Assembly (NCBI RefSeq): GCF_002920575.1
Contig: NZ_PQSQ01000055.1
Location: 1 to 52,324 of the forward strand
Direction: 5' to 3'
Length of the DNA stretch: 52,324 bases
From: Streptomyces sp. Ru73
GTDB taxonomy: Bacteria; Actinomycetota; Actinomycetes; Streptomycetales; Streptomycetaceae
The translations under genes and the position numbers were made by a program. Position 1 is the stretch's first letter. Every line of letters starts with the position of its first letter. Below the pieces are notes generated by a model. The model saw nothing but the letters and a program-made list of their open reading frames with translations, made no database searches and had not been told where the DNA came from. Shown piece by piece: positions 17,296-25,408 of this stretch.

Positions 17296-18636
17296 TCAGG
17301 CGGTGGCCGCGGCGACGGCCGGCTCCTCGTACGCACCCCGGCCGGTGCTGCGGGACAGTGCGGCGACGCACGCCGTGGTGAGCAGCAGCAGGACCGCGTA
17401 GAACCCGACCACGGGCCAGATGGAGCCACCGCCGGACGTCAGCAGGGCCTGGGCCACCAGCGGCGTCGTACCGCCGATGAGGGTGGAGCACAGCTGGTAG
17501 GAGAGGGAGATGCCGGTGTAGCGGATCCGGGAGGGGAAGGCACGGGCGAGGAAGCCGGCCAGGACAGCGTAGTACCCCGAGCCGCTGACGATGCCGAGCG
17601 CGATGCCGAGGAAGGCGAGCACCGGCCGCGCGGTGCTGATCAGCAGGAACATCGGTACGGCGACGACGACGTTGGCCAGCAGCGAGCACACCATGAACCG
17701 GGTCTCGCCGACCCGCTCGGAGATCAGTGCGGCGATGGGCTGCCACAGGAACTGCACCACGGAGATGGCCAGCAGGACGTACAGCATCGTCTGGCGGTCC
17801 ATGTGCAGCTCGTTGGTGGTCCAGGAGAGCACGAAGGTGTTGGTGAAGTACGCGGCGGAGATGCCCATGACCGAGGCGCCGATGGCCAGCAGCACGGTCC
17901 GCCAGGCGGTGCGCAGTACCTCGGCGATCGGCAGCTTCACCACGTCACCGCGCTCCCTGACCCGCTCGAAGTCGCCCGGCTCCTCGACCTTCAGCCGGAT
18001 CACGAGGCCGACCACGACGAGCGCGCCCGACAGCAGGAACGGCACGCGCCAGCCCCACGCGAGGAAGGCCGCGTCGTCCAGCGTGCCCGCGCCGAGGAAG
18101 ACCAGTGTGGCCAGGATCGCCCCGGCCGGGGAGCCCTGCTGCACCAGCATCGCGTAGAAGGAACCGCGCCCCTTCGGCGCGCTCTCGGACGCCATCAGGA
18201 CCGCGCCGCCCCACTCGCCGCCCACGGCGATGCCCTGCACGGCGCGCAGCAGCGCCAGCAGGAACGGCGCGGCGATCCCGATCTGCGCGTGCGTGGGCAG
18301 CACACCGACGAGGAAGGTCGCGGCGCCCATCATCACCAGCGTGGTGACCAGGGTGCCCTTGCGGCCCATCCGGTCGCCGAAGTGGCCGAAGACGATGCCG
18401 CCGAGCGGCCGGGCGAGGAAGCCGACCCAGAACGTCGCGAAGGACGCGAGCACGCCGGCGGCCGGTGACACGTCGGGGAAGAAGAGCTTGCCGAAGACCA
18501 GCGCGGAGGCCGTCCCGTAGATGAAGAAGTCGTACCACTCGATGGCCGTGCCGACGAACGAGGCGAGACCGGCGCGACGGGCCTGCCGCGTCGCACGGGT
18601 CTTGCCGGCGGCAGCGGCGTGGGAGGGAGCGTTCAT
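17296..18636 (-). CDS. MFS transporter, metabolite:H+ symporter type
   Basis: A 446-residue, 12-helix major facilitator protein of the metabolite:H+ symporter (ShiA/ProP-like) subfamily. GTAIEWYDFFIYGTAS begins helix 1. GHFGDRMGRKGTL is the loop 2-3 signature. RAVQGIAVGGEWGGAVLMASE is the helix 4-5 block. LSYQLCSTLIGG lies near helix 11. Substrates of this group are organic acids, betaines and aromatic acids, so it probably imports the pathway substrate. It is the first gene of the minus-strand string, divergent from the LysR gene. Confidence 0.92.
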   Translation of the reverse strand: MNAPSHAAAAGKTRATRQARRAGLASFVGTAIEWYDFFIYGTASALVFGKLFFPDVSPAAGVLASFATFWVGFLARPLGGIVFGHFGDRMGRKGTLVTTLVMMGAATFLVGVLPTHAQIGIAAPFLLALLRAVQGIAVGGEWGGAVLMASESAPKGRGSFYAMLVQQGSPAGAILATLVFLGAGTLDDAAFLAWGWRVPFLLSGALVVVGLVIRLKVEEPGDFERVRERGDVVKLPIAEVLRTAWRTVLLAIGASVMGISAAYFTNTFVLSWTTNELHMDRQTMLYVLLAISVVQFLWQPIAALISERVGETRFMVCSLLANVVVAVPMFLLISTARPVLAFLGIALGIVSGSGYYAVLAGFLARAFPSRIRYTGISLSYQLCSTLIGGTTPLVAQALLTSGGGSIWPVVGFYAVLLLLTTACVAALSRSTGRGAYEEPAVAAATA

Positions 18637-18715
18637 GGGGCCTCCGGCGGATTCGGAGCCTTCGCCGGGGCGCCCGGGCGGTGGGGCACGGCCGGGTGAC
18701 GGGGCGCGACCGGGC

Positions 18716-18760
18716 GGCGGGATGCCTCCGGGGCGGGGCCTCCGGGGCGGGATGCCTCCG
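18716..18760. repeat. direct repeat of 15 bp, period 30
   Basis: GGCGGGATGCCTCCG occurs at 18716-18730 and 18746-18760, with a related GGGGCCTCCGGGG element between. It lies in the MFS leader, 80-125 bases upstream of the MFS start. It could be repeated regulator half-sites or GC-rich slippage; nothing here separates the two. Confidence 0.55.
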
Positions 18761-18854
18761 TACGGCGGCACGCGGGCGGGCTTCGGCGAAGGAGCCAGGA
18801 CGGACGGGTTGTCGGGACACACACAGTCTGGGTCCGGCCACCCATGCCGTCTAA

Positions 18855-18952
18855 TACTTGATTGGTACGATCCCCATGCCTGTGAGGCATGGGGCCTCCG
18901 AGGCACGCGTCTTCGAGACACGGCACCTTCGAGGCGCGGCGCCTTCAAGGTG
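18855..18952. promoter_or_regulatory. LysR-box and inverted repeats in the MFS/lysR divergent region
   Basis: The 330-base gap 18637-18966 holds three dyads. TAC-ttgattg-GTA (18855-18867) fits the LysR T-N11-A rule. A perfect 10-bp-arm repeat with a GTG centre (18872-18894, arms CCCCATGCCT and AGGCATGGGG) follows. A 29-base near-palindrome (18924-18952, arms CACCTTCGAGGCGC and GCGCCTTCAAGGTG, two mismatches) lies 14 bases before the lysR start. The last could block translation or serve autoregulation. Confidence 0.55.
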
Positions 18953-18966
18953 TCCGGGAGGTCGTC

Positions 18967-19860
18967 ATGGAACTGCGGGTACTGCGGTACTTCCTCGCCG
19001 TCGCCGAGGCCGAGTCGGTGACGGCAGCGGCCCGCCGGGTCCACATCGCCCAGCCGTCCCTCTCCCGCCAGCTCAGCGCCCTGGAACGGGACCTGGGCGT
19101 CGCCCTCTTCACGCGCCGGCCCGGCTCCCTGACACTGAACGCCGCCGGGCGTCGCTTCCGCCCCATCGCGCAGGATCTGGTGCGCCGGGCCGAGCAGGCC
19201 GCCGAGACGATGACGGCGATGGCACGGGGCGAGGGCGCCGCGCTCACCGTGGTCGCCTCCCCCTCCACCGTTGCCTACCTGCTGGCACCGTTCATGGCCG
19301 GCGACGACCCAGCGGGCCTCGCCCTGCACGACGCGATCTCGGAGGAGCCGAGCAAGGTCTTCGACACCATGCTGCGCAGCGACGCGGACCTCGGAATCTC
19401 CACCACCCCGGCCCCCGCTCCCCTGAAGTCGGCGTTCCTGGGCCGCACCCCCGTCATCGCCCAGGTCCCCGCCGAGCACCCCTGGAGCGGCCGCACGACG
19501 ATCACCCTGGACGAGCTGGTCACCGAGCCGCTGATCCTGATGTCCCGCTCGAACGTGGCACGGCTGGTCGTCGACGAGGCGGTGAGCCGGGCGGGACTCA
19601 CCCCCGCCGCCGTCACCGAATCCGGCTCAGCGGCCTTCGCCCAGGCGCTCGCCGCGCGGGGCCGAGGCGTCTGCCTGGTCACCGACGACGCGCGCTTCGG
19701 CCTCAGGGAGCTGATCGTGCAGACACCGGACGCCCCGCTGACCGTGCCCCTCTACGCCGGGTGGGACGCCTCCCACTACGCCCATTCGGCCCTCCCCGCA
19801 CTGATCGACGGCCTCCGCACCCATCTCGCCCATCGCATCCGCCGCTTCCCGGGACTGTGA
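18967..19860 (+). CDS. LysR-family transcriptional regulator
   Basis: A 297-residue LysR regulator. The winged helix-turn-helix is at residues 1-60 (LRYFLAVAEAESVTAAARRVHIAQPSLSRQLSALE is visible as separate helices 1-3), followed by a periplasmic-binding-like effector domain. The ATG at 18967 is chosen because the family homology starts there (MELRVLRYF) and GGGAG is about seven bases upstream. It diverges from the MFS gene, so the permease and amidohydrolase are its likely targets. The effector is probably a pathway metabolite. Confidence 0.92.
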   Translation: MELRVLRYFLAVAEAESVTAAARRVHIAQPSLSRQLSALERDLGVALFTRRPGSLTLNAAGRRFRPIAQDLVRRAEQAAETMTAMARGEGAALTVVASPSTVAYLLAPFMAGDDPAGLALHDAISEEPSKVFDTMLRSDADLGISTTPAPAPLKSAFLGRTPVIAQVPAEHPWSGRTTITLDELVTEPLILMSRSNVARLVVDEAVSRAGLTPAAVTESGSAAFAQALAARGRGVCLVTDDARFGLRELIVQTPDAPLTVPLYAGWDASHYAHSALPALIDGLRTHLAHRIRRFPGL

Positions 19861-19908
19861 AACCGGTTCGCCGACTGGACCGGACGTCCCCGGGGAACAC
19901 CGGCTCCC

Positions 19909-19988
19909 GCGGCGGGCCCGCTGACGGGAGCGGCGGGCCCGCTCGCAGAAACAGCCACTACGAAACCGCCGGGCGGGCGGCGGCTGTT
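19909..19988. terminator. GC-rich bidirectional hairpin between lysR and doxX
   Basis: Between convergent stops, GCGGCGGGCCCGCT is repeated at 19909-19922 and 19930-19943 and is itself dyad-rich. AACAGCC (19950-19956) pairs with GGCTGTT (19982-19988) around a CG-rich loop. No T-run follows; this is the common streptomycete form of terminator. Assignment is by position and base pairing only. Confidence 0.45.
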
Positions 19989-20001
19989 CGGCGCCGCCCG
20001 C

Positions 20002-20571
20002 TCAGTGGCGGCTCAGGAGCGTCGCGGCCGCCAGTACGGCGCCGAGGAGGAGGGCAGCCGCCCCGTGTGCGAGGCGGTGCGCGCGCAGTCCGGGGAGCAT
20101 CCGGTCGACGGCGTACCGGCCGGGACCGGTCAGGGCCAGGGCCGCGGCGCCGGCGGCCAGCAGGAACGCGTACTCCACGCCCTTGGGCAGGAAGAAACCG
20201 CCGTTCGCGTCCACGACGACGGCATTGACCATCGTGCCGAAGACGGCGGCTCCCGCGAGCGGGGTGACCAAGCCGAGTACCAGACCGAGTCCCCCGAGCA
20301 TCTCGGTGGTTCCGGCGACCGCGGCCATCGCCCTGCCCGCCGGATAGCCCATGCCGGTGAAGGCCGCGCCGATGCCGTCGAGGCCGGGACCGCCGAACCA
20401 GCCGAACAGCTTCTGCGAGCCGTGCGCCGCGATGGTCAGTCCGAGCACGACTCGGAGCAGCAGGAGCCCGGTGTCGTACGCGTGCGGGGATGTCGCGGGA
20501 GCGCGGGACGTGGTGGCCGTGGGCTCGGCGCCGGTGGCCGATGCGTCGAGAGCGGCTGGAGTGAGGGGCAT
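20002..20571 (-). CDS. DoxX-family membrane protein
   Basis: A 189-residue membrane protein of the DoxX/YphA family with about four helices. LLLLRVVLGLTIAAHGSQKLFGWFGGPGL is the family signature of helix 1, and PAGRAMAAVAGTTEMLGGLGLVLGL is helix 2. A 30-residue Ala/Thr-rich tail precedes helix 1. The ATG at 20571 is chosen for AAGGAG eight bases upstream; the frame stays open upstream. Family members are linked to redox and thiol stress or quinol handling, but the role is unclear. It stands alone here. Confidence 0.85.
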   Translation of the reverse strand: MPLTPAALDASATGAEPTATTSRAPATSPHAYDTGLLLLRVVLGLTIAAHGSQKLFGWFGGPGLDGIGAAFTGMGYPAGRAMAAVAGTTEMLGGLGLVLGLVTPLAGAAVFGTMVNAVVVDANGGFFLPKGVEYAFLLAAGAAALALTGPGRYAVDRMLPGLRAHRLAHGAAALLLGAVLAAATLLSRH

Positions 20572-20989
20572 GAGCGGAGCTCCTTGTGTCGGACGGGGCC
20601 TGGCTGCTGATCTCTGCGTGCCGTCATGGGACGGATGCCGGCGAAACCACTCGAAACCGTTGTCGGTGCTCACTTCACGACACCTCCCCGCGAGCGGCCA
20701 TGAATGCGGGCATCGGTTTTCTTGTTCTTCGCCGCCACCCTCTTAGCGGGCAACAGCGCCGTTTCCGCGCCATGTCGTTGCGATGCCGTTCACGTCAACT
20801 GCAGCTCAGTATCGGGGAATTGGCGTGGTGATTCAGCTTTCATCGACAGGCAACTGCCGAGAAACTCCGGGCCGCCGACGAGCTGGTGAACTCTTCAACA
20901 AGCCCCAGAGGGCGAAGGCGGAACCAGCCCACAGAAATCCACCCGCAGAAACCCGCTCAGGGAAACCCGCTCGTAGAAAGAGAGAGTTC
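20572..20989. other. 418-base gap with promoter-like AT-richer stretch and direct repeats
   Basis: This gap separates doxX from the secreted-protein gene and is visibly less GC-rich than its surroundings at 20700-20880, as expected for two promoters. GAAACCCGCTC is repeated at 20948-20958 and 20962-20972, just upstream of the secreted gene. A 61-codon open frame at 20704 looks signal-peptide-like, but its codon usage is wrong for this genome and it has no ribosome site. Confidence 0.5.
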
Positions 20990-21337
20990 ATGTTTGCTTC
21001 TTCCAGCAGGACACGGACCGGCCGCCCCTCGCACACCCGACGGCGGCTGGCGCGGGCCGCGGGGACTGTGGTGGCCGCCGGTGTGATCGCCGGCTTCGCG
21101 GGCGCAGGCACCGCTTCGGCGCACGACAAGGCGCCGGCCGGCGGTCTCACGAGCCCGGTCGGTGAGTCGGCGGGCGCCCTGTGGCACCACCTGGAGATGT
21201 ACCACCTGAGCGACCCCACGTGGGAGGTGACCAGCATGCTCACCGATCCGGCCGGCAACCTCAAGGTCCACGGGCAGATGGCCGACGATGTCCTCTCCCC
21301 CGTCGTGGGAACCGCCGTGGGCGCACTCGGCGGCTGA
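20990..21337 (+). CDS. small secreted protein of unknown function
   Basis: A 115-residue protein with a clear signal peptide: a basic N region rich in Arg, then TVVAAGVIAGFAGAGTASA with a cleavage site after ASA (about residue 44). The long Arg-rich N region could allow Tat export, but RR is not in a perfect motif. The mature part of about 70 residues is His/Met-flavoured (ALWHHLEMYHLSD) and ends in a Gly/Ala tail. GAGAGAG precedes the ATG. I do not recognise the family. Confidence 0.7.
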   Translation: MFASSSRTRTGRPSHTRRRLARAAGTVVAAGVIAGFAGAGTASAHDKAPAGGLTSPVGESAGALWHHLEMYHLSDPTWEVTSMLTDPAGNLKVHGQMADDVLSPVVGTAVGALGG

Positions 21338-21545
21338 TGTCCTGACGTGCCGTCCGTTCGACGGCATGTCGTCGTGCCGGCCGGTCCGGGGAAGCCGCTG
21401 CATCAGCGGCCCTCCCCGGGCTGTCCGGCAGGGCTGTCGATTTCCATGTCCGGTGCCGCGCGGAGGCCCTGTATTCGCTGCGCGGGAAATTCCGTGGCGA
21501 AGTCCGTGGCGAAGAGGGGAAACGCTGAGCACTGTGGAGACAGCA

Positions 21546-22781
21546 ATGATTTCCGCCGAGGCCGTGTCGAATGCACCAATGCCGTCGGGAACAGGGTTCG
21601 TGCGCCGTGCCACGGCACTCCGCGAACTGCTGGCGCGGCATCGCCTCACGGGCGACGAACAACGCCGGCTGACCGATCAGGTGATGGCCGGGCTCGCCGG
21701 AGCCGGGCTGTCCCGGATGTGGGTGCCGAAGCGGTTCGGAGGATCGGAATGCGACCTGCGCACCATGGTGGACACCACGATCGAGGTGACGAAGGGGGAC
21801 CCGTCCGCGGGATGGGTGCACTGGATCCTCGGCTGCGGTGACTGGCTGACCGGGCTGTTTCCCGAGGCCGGCCAGGCGGAGGTGTACGCGACCGGGCCGG
21901 ACACACACGTGTGCTCGGTCTTCGCTCCCAGCGCGACGGCGCGCCGCGTCCCCGGGGGATGGAGGATCAGCGGCCGGTGGAGCCCCGCTTCGGGCAGCGC
22001 ACACGCCCAGTGGGCGATGCTCGGCTTCCCCCTGCCCGCTGAAGCTGCGGCGGAGCACCTCGCCGGCGAGGCCGCAGACCACGATGATCTCGGTTTCGCT
22101 CTCATCCCCATGAGCGAACTCCACGTCGAGGACACCTGGTTCACCACGGGAATGCGTGGCACTGGCAGCAACACCCTCTCCGGCGAGGGTCTTTTCGTAC
22201 CCGATCACCGTGTGCTGTCCGTGATGCCGGCCGTACGCGGCGATGCCGCATTCCAGGGGGCCGCGTCCCGCAGCCCCCGGTACCGGTCGGCGTTCCTGCC
22301 GACCCTGGTGACCCACATGATGGGTCCCTACATCGGGATGGCTCGCGCCGCGCTGGAACTCGTCTCCGCGGACGCGTCGACCCGCGGCATCTCGTTCACG
22401 GCGTACGGCAGGCGCAGCGACTCCACGGCGTTCCAGCTCGCTGTCGCCGAGGCGACGGCGCGGGTGGACGCGGCCACCGCACTGGCACACAGCGCGGCCG
22501 ACGCCATCGACGCATACGCCGCCGTCGGGACGTACCCCGATGCCGTCTTCCGCGCCCGGGTCCGCCTGCACTTCGGGCATGTGGTGGCCCAGTGCTGCGA
22601 GGCGGTCGACCTGTTGGTCTCCGCGCACGGTGCTTCGGCCTTCGCCGAGGCGAGCCCGCTCGGCGGCATCGTCCGCGACATCCAGACGGCCGGCCGGCAC
22701 GCGTTCGCCAGCCCGGTGGTCAACAAGGAGGTGTTCGGGCGCGCGGTGCTCGGTGTCGAGAACATCACCGACTTCATCTGA
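21546..22781 (+). CDS. acyl-CoA-dehydrogenase-like flavin enzyme
   Basis: A 411-residue protein of the acyl-CoA dehydrogenase fold, closest in style to the flavin-dependent monooxygenases (HpaB/DszC-like group). LAGAGLSRMWVPKRFGG near the N terminus, GWVHWILG, SGRWSPASGSAHAQWAMLG in the middle beta domain, and a C-terminal helical bundle (LAVAEATARVDAATALAHSAADAIDA) support it. The acyl-CoA dehydrogenase catalytic Glu is not evident, and the His-rich HFGHVVAQCCEAVDLL segment fits monooxygenases. The ATG at 21546 has GGAG six bases upstream; a GTG at 21534 is possible. It leads a three-gene biosynthetic-looking set with the O-methyltransferase and ketosynthase. Confidence 0.78.
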   Translation: MISAEAVSNAPMPSGTGFVRRATALRELLARHRLTGDEQRRLTDQVMAGLAGAGLSRMWVPKRFGGSECDLRTMVDTTIEVTKGDPSAGWVHWILGCGDWLTGLFPEAGQAEVYATGPDTHVCSVFAPSATARRVPGGWRISGRWSPASGSAHAQWAMLGFPLPAEAAAEHLAGEAADHDDLGFALIPMSELHVEDTWFTTGMRGTGSNTLSGEGLFVPDHRVLSVMPAVRGDAAFQGAASRSPRYRSAFLPTLVTHMMGPYIGMARAALELVSADASTRGISFTAYGRRSDSTAFQLAVAEATARVDAATALAHSAADAIDAYAAVGTYPDAVFRARVRLHFGHVVAQCCEAVDLLVSAHGASAFAEASPLGGIVRDIQTAGRHAFASPVVNKEVFGRAVLGVENITDFI

Positions 22782-22895
22782 CGCGCCGGCCCCTGACAGT
22801 CCCTGACACGCCCTCACACGCCCCAACGGCGACCGGTCACGGCGGGAGCTCGGCCCGCCTGCAGCAACCCGCCCCACTACAGCAGGGAGACAGTT

Positions 22896-24008
22896 GTGCC
22901 CGCAGCCGAAACGGCACCACGCGGTATCCAGGACATGATGTTCAACGTCTTCATGGCCCGCGCTCTCTATGCCGTCACCTCGCTCGGCATCCCCGACCTG
23001 CTCAGCGACCGGCCGCTGTCCTGCCGCACCCTGGCGGACAAGACCGGCGTACGCGCCGGCTCGCTGCACCAGGTCCTGCGGGCGGTGGCGAGCACCGACG
23101 TGCTGCGTACCGTCCCCTCCCCCGAGTCCGGGGATGGGGAGGAGAAGGGGGACAGGAACGAGCCGGCCTACGCGCTGACACCTGTCGGCGAGACGCTGTG
23201 CACCGGCCACCCCAGCGGCACCCGTGACATGGTGCTCACCCTGCAGGGCCCCATCTGGGACGCGCTGACCGTCCTCCCCCAGCGGCTGACCACCGAGCGG
23301 ACGGGGACGGAGCTCGCCCTCGGTCTGCCCTGGTTCGACTATTTGCGGCAACGTCCTGACAGGGGCGCCGCGTTCGACCGCATGATGATTGCCGTGCACG
23401 GTGCCGAGCCGGCGGCCGTGGCCCGCGCGTACGACTTCTCCTGGGCCCGGCACGTCACGGACATCGGCGGCGGCGTCGGAACCCTGCTGCTGGCCGTGCT
23501 CCGCGAACACCCCCACTTGTCCGGCGTGCTGTTCGACCTGCCCGAGGGCGCGGAGCACGCCCGTGAGTACATCCAGGCGTCCGGCATGGCGGATCGCTGC
23601 GTCACCGAGAGCGGCAGTTTCTTCGACACGGTGCCGCCCGGGTCCGACGCGTACCTGCTGTCGCACATCCTGCACAACTGCGACGAGGACGCCTGCGTGC
23701 GCATCCTCCGCTCCTGTGCGGCGGCGATGTCCCCGCACAGCCGATTGCTCGTGGTGGAAATGGTGCTGCCCGCCGGCGACGAGCCGCACCCCGGCAAGGT
23801 GCTGGACCTCGCGATGGTCACGCTCACCACCGGCCGTGAACGCACCGCGCAGGAGTACGCGGACCTGCTGGCCCGGGCCGGGCTCCGCCTCCGGAAGGTC
23901 GTCCCCACCGACTCAGCGGTCAGCGTCCTCGAAGCGGTCCTGGAGACCGGCCCGATACCGGAGACCGGCTCAGTACCGGGGACCGGCCCGGTACCGGGGA
24001 CCGCATAG
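22896..24008 (+). CDS. SAM-dependent O-methyltransferase (family 2)
   Basis: A 370-residue plant-type/antibiotic O-methyltransferase: an N-terminal dimerisation and winged-helix domain (TLADKTGVRAGSLHQVLRAVAS), then a Rossmann domain with the SAM loop TDIGGGVGTLL (188-198) and the LLSHILHNCDEDACVRIL block, whose His is the catalytic base in the family. The GTG start has AGGGAG seven bases upstream. It is 114 bases after the flavoenzyme and 75 before the ketosynthase. The last 21 residues are a degenerate hexapeptide repeat, probably a non-functional tail. Likely substrates are phenolic hydroxyls. Confidence 0.88.
   Translation: MPAAETAPRGIQDMMFNVFMARALYAVTSLGIPDLLSDRPLSCRTLADKTGVRAGSLHQVLRAVASTDVLRTVPSPESGDGEEKGDRNEPAYALTPVGETLCTGHPSGTRDMVLTLQGPIWDALTVLPQRLTTERTGTELALGLPWFDYLRQRPDRGAAFDRMMIAVHGAEPAAVARAYDFSWARHVTDIGGGVGTLLLAVLREHPHLSGVLFDLPEGAEHAREYIQASGMADRCVTESGSFFDTVPPGSDAYLLSHILHNCDEDACVRILRSCAAAMSPHSRLLVVEMVLPAGDEPHPGKVLDLAMVTLTTGRERTAQEYADLLARAGLRLRKVVPTDSAVSVLEAVLETGPIPETGSVPGTGPVPGTA
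23943..24005 (+). repeat. 18-bp tandem repeat at the 3' end of the methyltransferase gene
   Basis: Three full and one half copy of an 18-base unit (first copy GAGACCGGCCCGATACCG) run up to the stop codon and encode ETGPIP, ETGSVP, GTGPVP, GTA. Because the unit is a multiple of three, copy-number change would alter length without frameshift. Confidence 0.85.
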
Positions 24009-24083
24009 ACCCGGCCGCCCCCGGCTCGACAACAGAAGTCATCAGCTCGAGGCCCACGTTCAACCCGTTCAGCGAGGTGCGAC

Positions 24084-25268
24084 ATGTTCAGAACAGGCAT
24101 ACCGATCGTCGGCATCGGTGCGGTGACCGGCTACGGCTGGGGAATCGACACCATGTGGGACGGCCTGTCCAGTGGCCGTCCCGCCGCCCAGCAGTGGCAT
24201 GAGCTGGGCGGCCGGTTCCCGGAGGGCTGCTGGTTCGCCCGGGTCCCGGAGGGCGAGGGCCCAGCGCGCGAGAACAGCGGCACGTCACGGTACGCACGGG
24301 CCTACGCCGCCGCTGTTGACGAGGCGCTGCAGGACGCGCGGGACGCGGGCTGGGAGCCCGGCGAGCGCGTGGCGATCGTGCACTCGACGACCCGCGCCGA
24401 CCTCGAACTCATGCGGACCCGTTATCTGGACCCCGGATCCGTCAGCCCGCGGCGTTCGTACGTGGAGCAGGCGTGGACCACTCCGCCGGGCATGGCCATG
24501 ATCCGGCACCAGTTCTCCGGCCCTTCCCTCGTGGTCAGCGCGGCCTGTTCGTCCGGGCTGCACGCGCTGGCCGTGGCACAGCGGCTGCTGGACTGCGGAG
24601 ATGCGACCGATGTGGTGGTCACCGCGGCCGACATCGGGTTCGACGGTGAGGAAATGACGCTGTTCGCCTCGCTCGGCCCGCTCATTCACGACGCTCCGCC
24701 GGAAGCGGTGTGCCGGCCCTTCCAGTCGGGCTCCCGCGGCTTCGTACTGGGCGAAGCGGCAGCCGCCGTGGTGCTCAGCCGTTCGGCCACGGCCCGCCCG
24801 TACGCCAGGCTGCTGTCGTCGACGCTCGGCAATGACGCCTACCACCCGGTGGCGATCAAGCCCGACCACGTCCAGATGCTGCGCGTCGTCGACGACGCGC
24901 TCGCCGCCGCCGGTACCGAGCGGTCCGAGGTGGAGTACTACAGCGCTCACGGCACCGGTACCGAAGAGTGCAACCAGGCCGACACGGCAGTGCTGGACCA
25001 CCTCGGCCGGGCGGCGGGCTACGGCCTCAAACCGCTGCTCGGCCACACGATGGGGGCCGCACCGCTGATGGACACCGTGGTGATGGCCGCCTCGTACCGG
25101 GAGGGCCGGCTCCCGGTACCGAAACCGGTTGCGGACGGGCACCCCCGGCTCGCACGGGACGCCATCGAACGCGACACCGGAATCACCCTGCAGCTCGGCA
25201 TCGGCTTCGGCGGCAACATCTCCGCCGCCGTCTTCGATGCCCCGCCGCCTCCCGGACAGGCAGCCTGA
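24084..25268 (+). CDS. beta-ketoacyl synthase-like protein
   Basis: A 394-residue ketosynthase of the KAS I/II fold. The nucleophile is in SAACSSGLHAL (C155), HGTGT carries H289, and the second His is in GHTMGAA (H321) with K316 nearby, so the Cys-His-His triad is complete. Linear homology starts at the ATG (IPIVGIGAVTGYGWG). No acyl carrier protein, ketoreductase or acyltransferase is adjacent, so it may use a carrier encoded elsewhere, or act as a stand-alone acyl transferase. Follows the O-methyltransferase in the same direction. Confidence 0.87.
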   Translation: MFRTGIPIVGIGAVTGYGWGIDTMWDGLSSGRPAAQQWHELGGRFPEGCWFARVPEGEGPARENSGTSRYARAYAAAVDEALQDARDAGWEPGERVAIVHSTTRADLELMRTRYLDPGSVSPRRSYVEQAWTTPPGMAMIRHQFSGPSLVVSAACSSGLHALAVAQRLLDCGDATDVVVTAADIGFDGEEMTLFASLGPLIHDAPPEAVCRPFQSGSRGFVLGEAAAAVVLSRSATARPYARLLSSTLGNDAYHPVAIKPDHVQMLRVVDDALAAAGTERSEVEYYSAHGTGTEECNQADTAVLDHLGRAAGYGLKPLLGHTMGAAPLMDTVVMAASYREGRLPVPKPVADGHPRLARDAIERDTGITLQLGIGFGGNISAAVFDAPPPPGQAA

Positions 25269-25304
25269 AGCGTACGTCCGCCGCGACGCGCTACGGGGTG
25301 GCCC

Positions 25305-25330
25305 GACGTTGGGTCACCCCGGCGTCCCGA
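25305..25330. terminator. hairpin between ketosynthase and methyltransferase genes
   Basis: GGGGTGGCCC (25305-25314) and GGGTCACCCC (25321-25330) form a stem with one mismatch around a six-base loop. It lies 40 bases after the ketosynthase stop and before the convergent methyltransferase, a sensible terminator position. Confidence 0.5.
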
Positions 25331-25408
25331 ACCGGCATGAGGTGCACGAGGCGATCCGGCGTGCCGGCCGGGGAGGGCCCCCTTGGTGATGCGGACGCTG
25401 AGCGCTCC

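Noticed and set aside
20704..20889. 61-codon frame with a signal-peptide-like start (MRASVFLFFAATLLAGNSAVSA)
   Set aside because: About a third of its codons end in A or T, including a TTA, unlike real genes here. It has no ribosome site and lies in a promoter-like AT-richer stretch.
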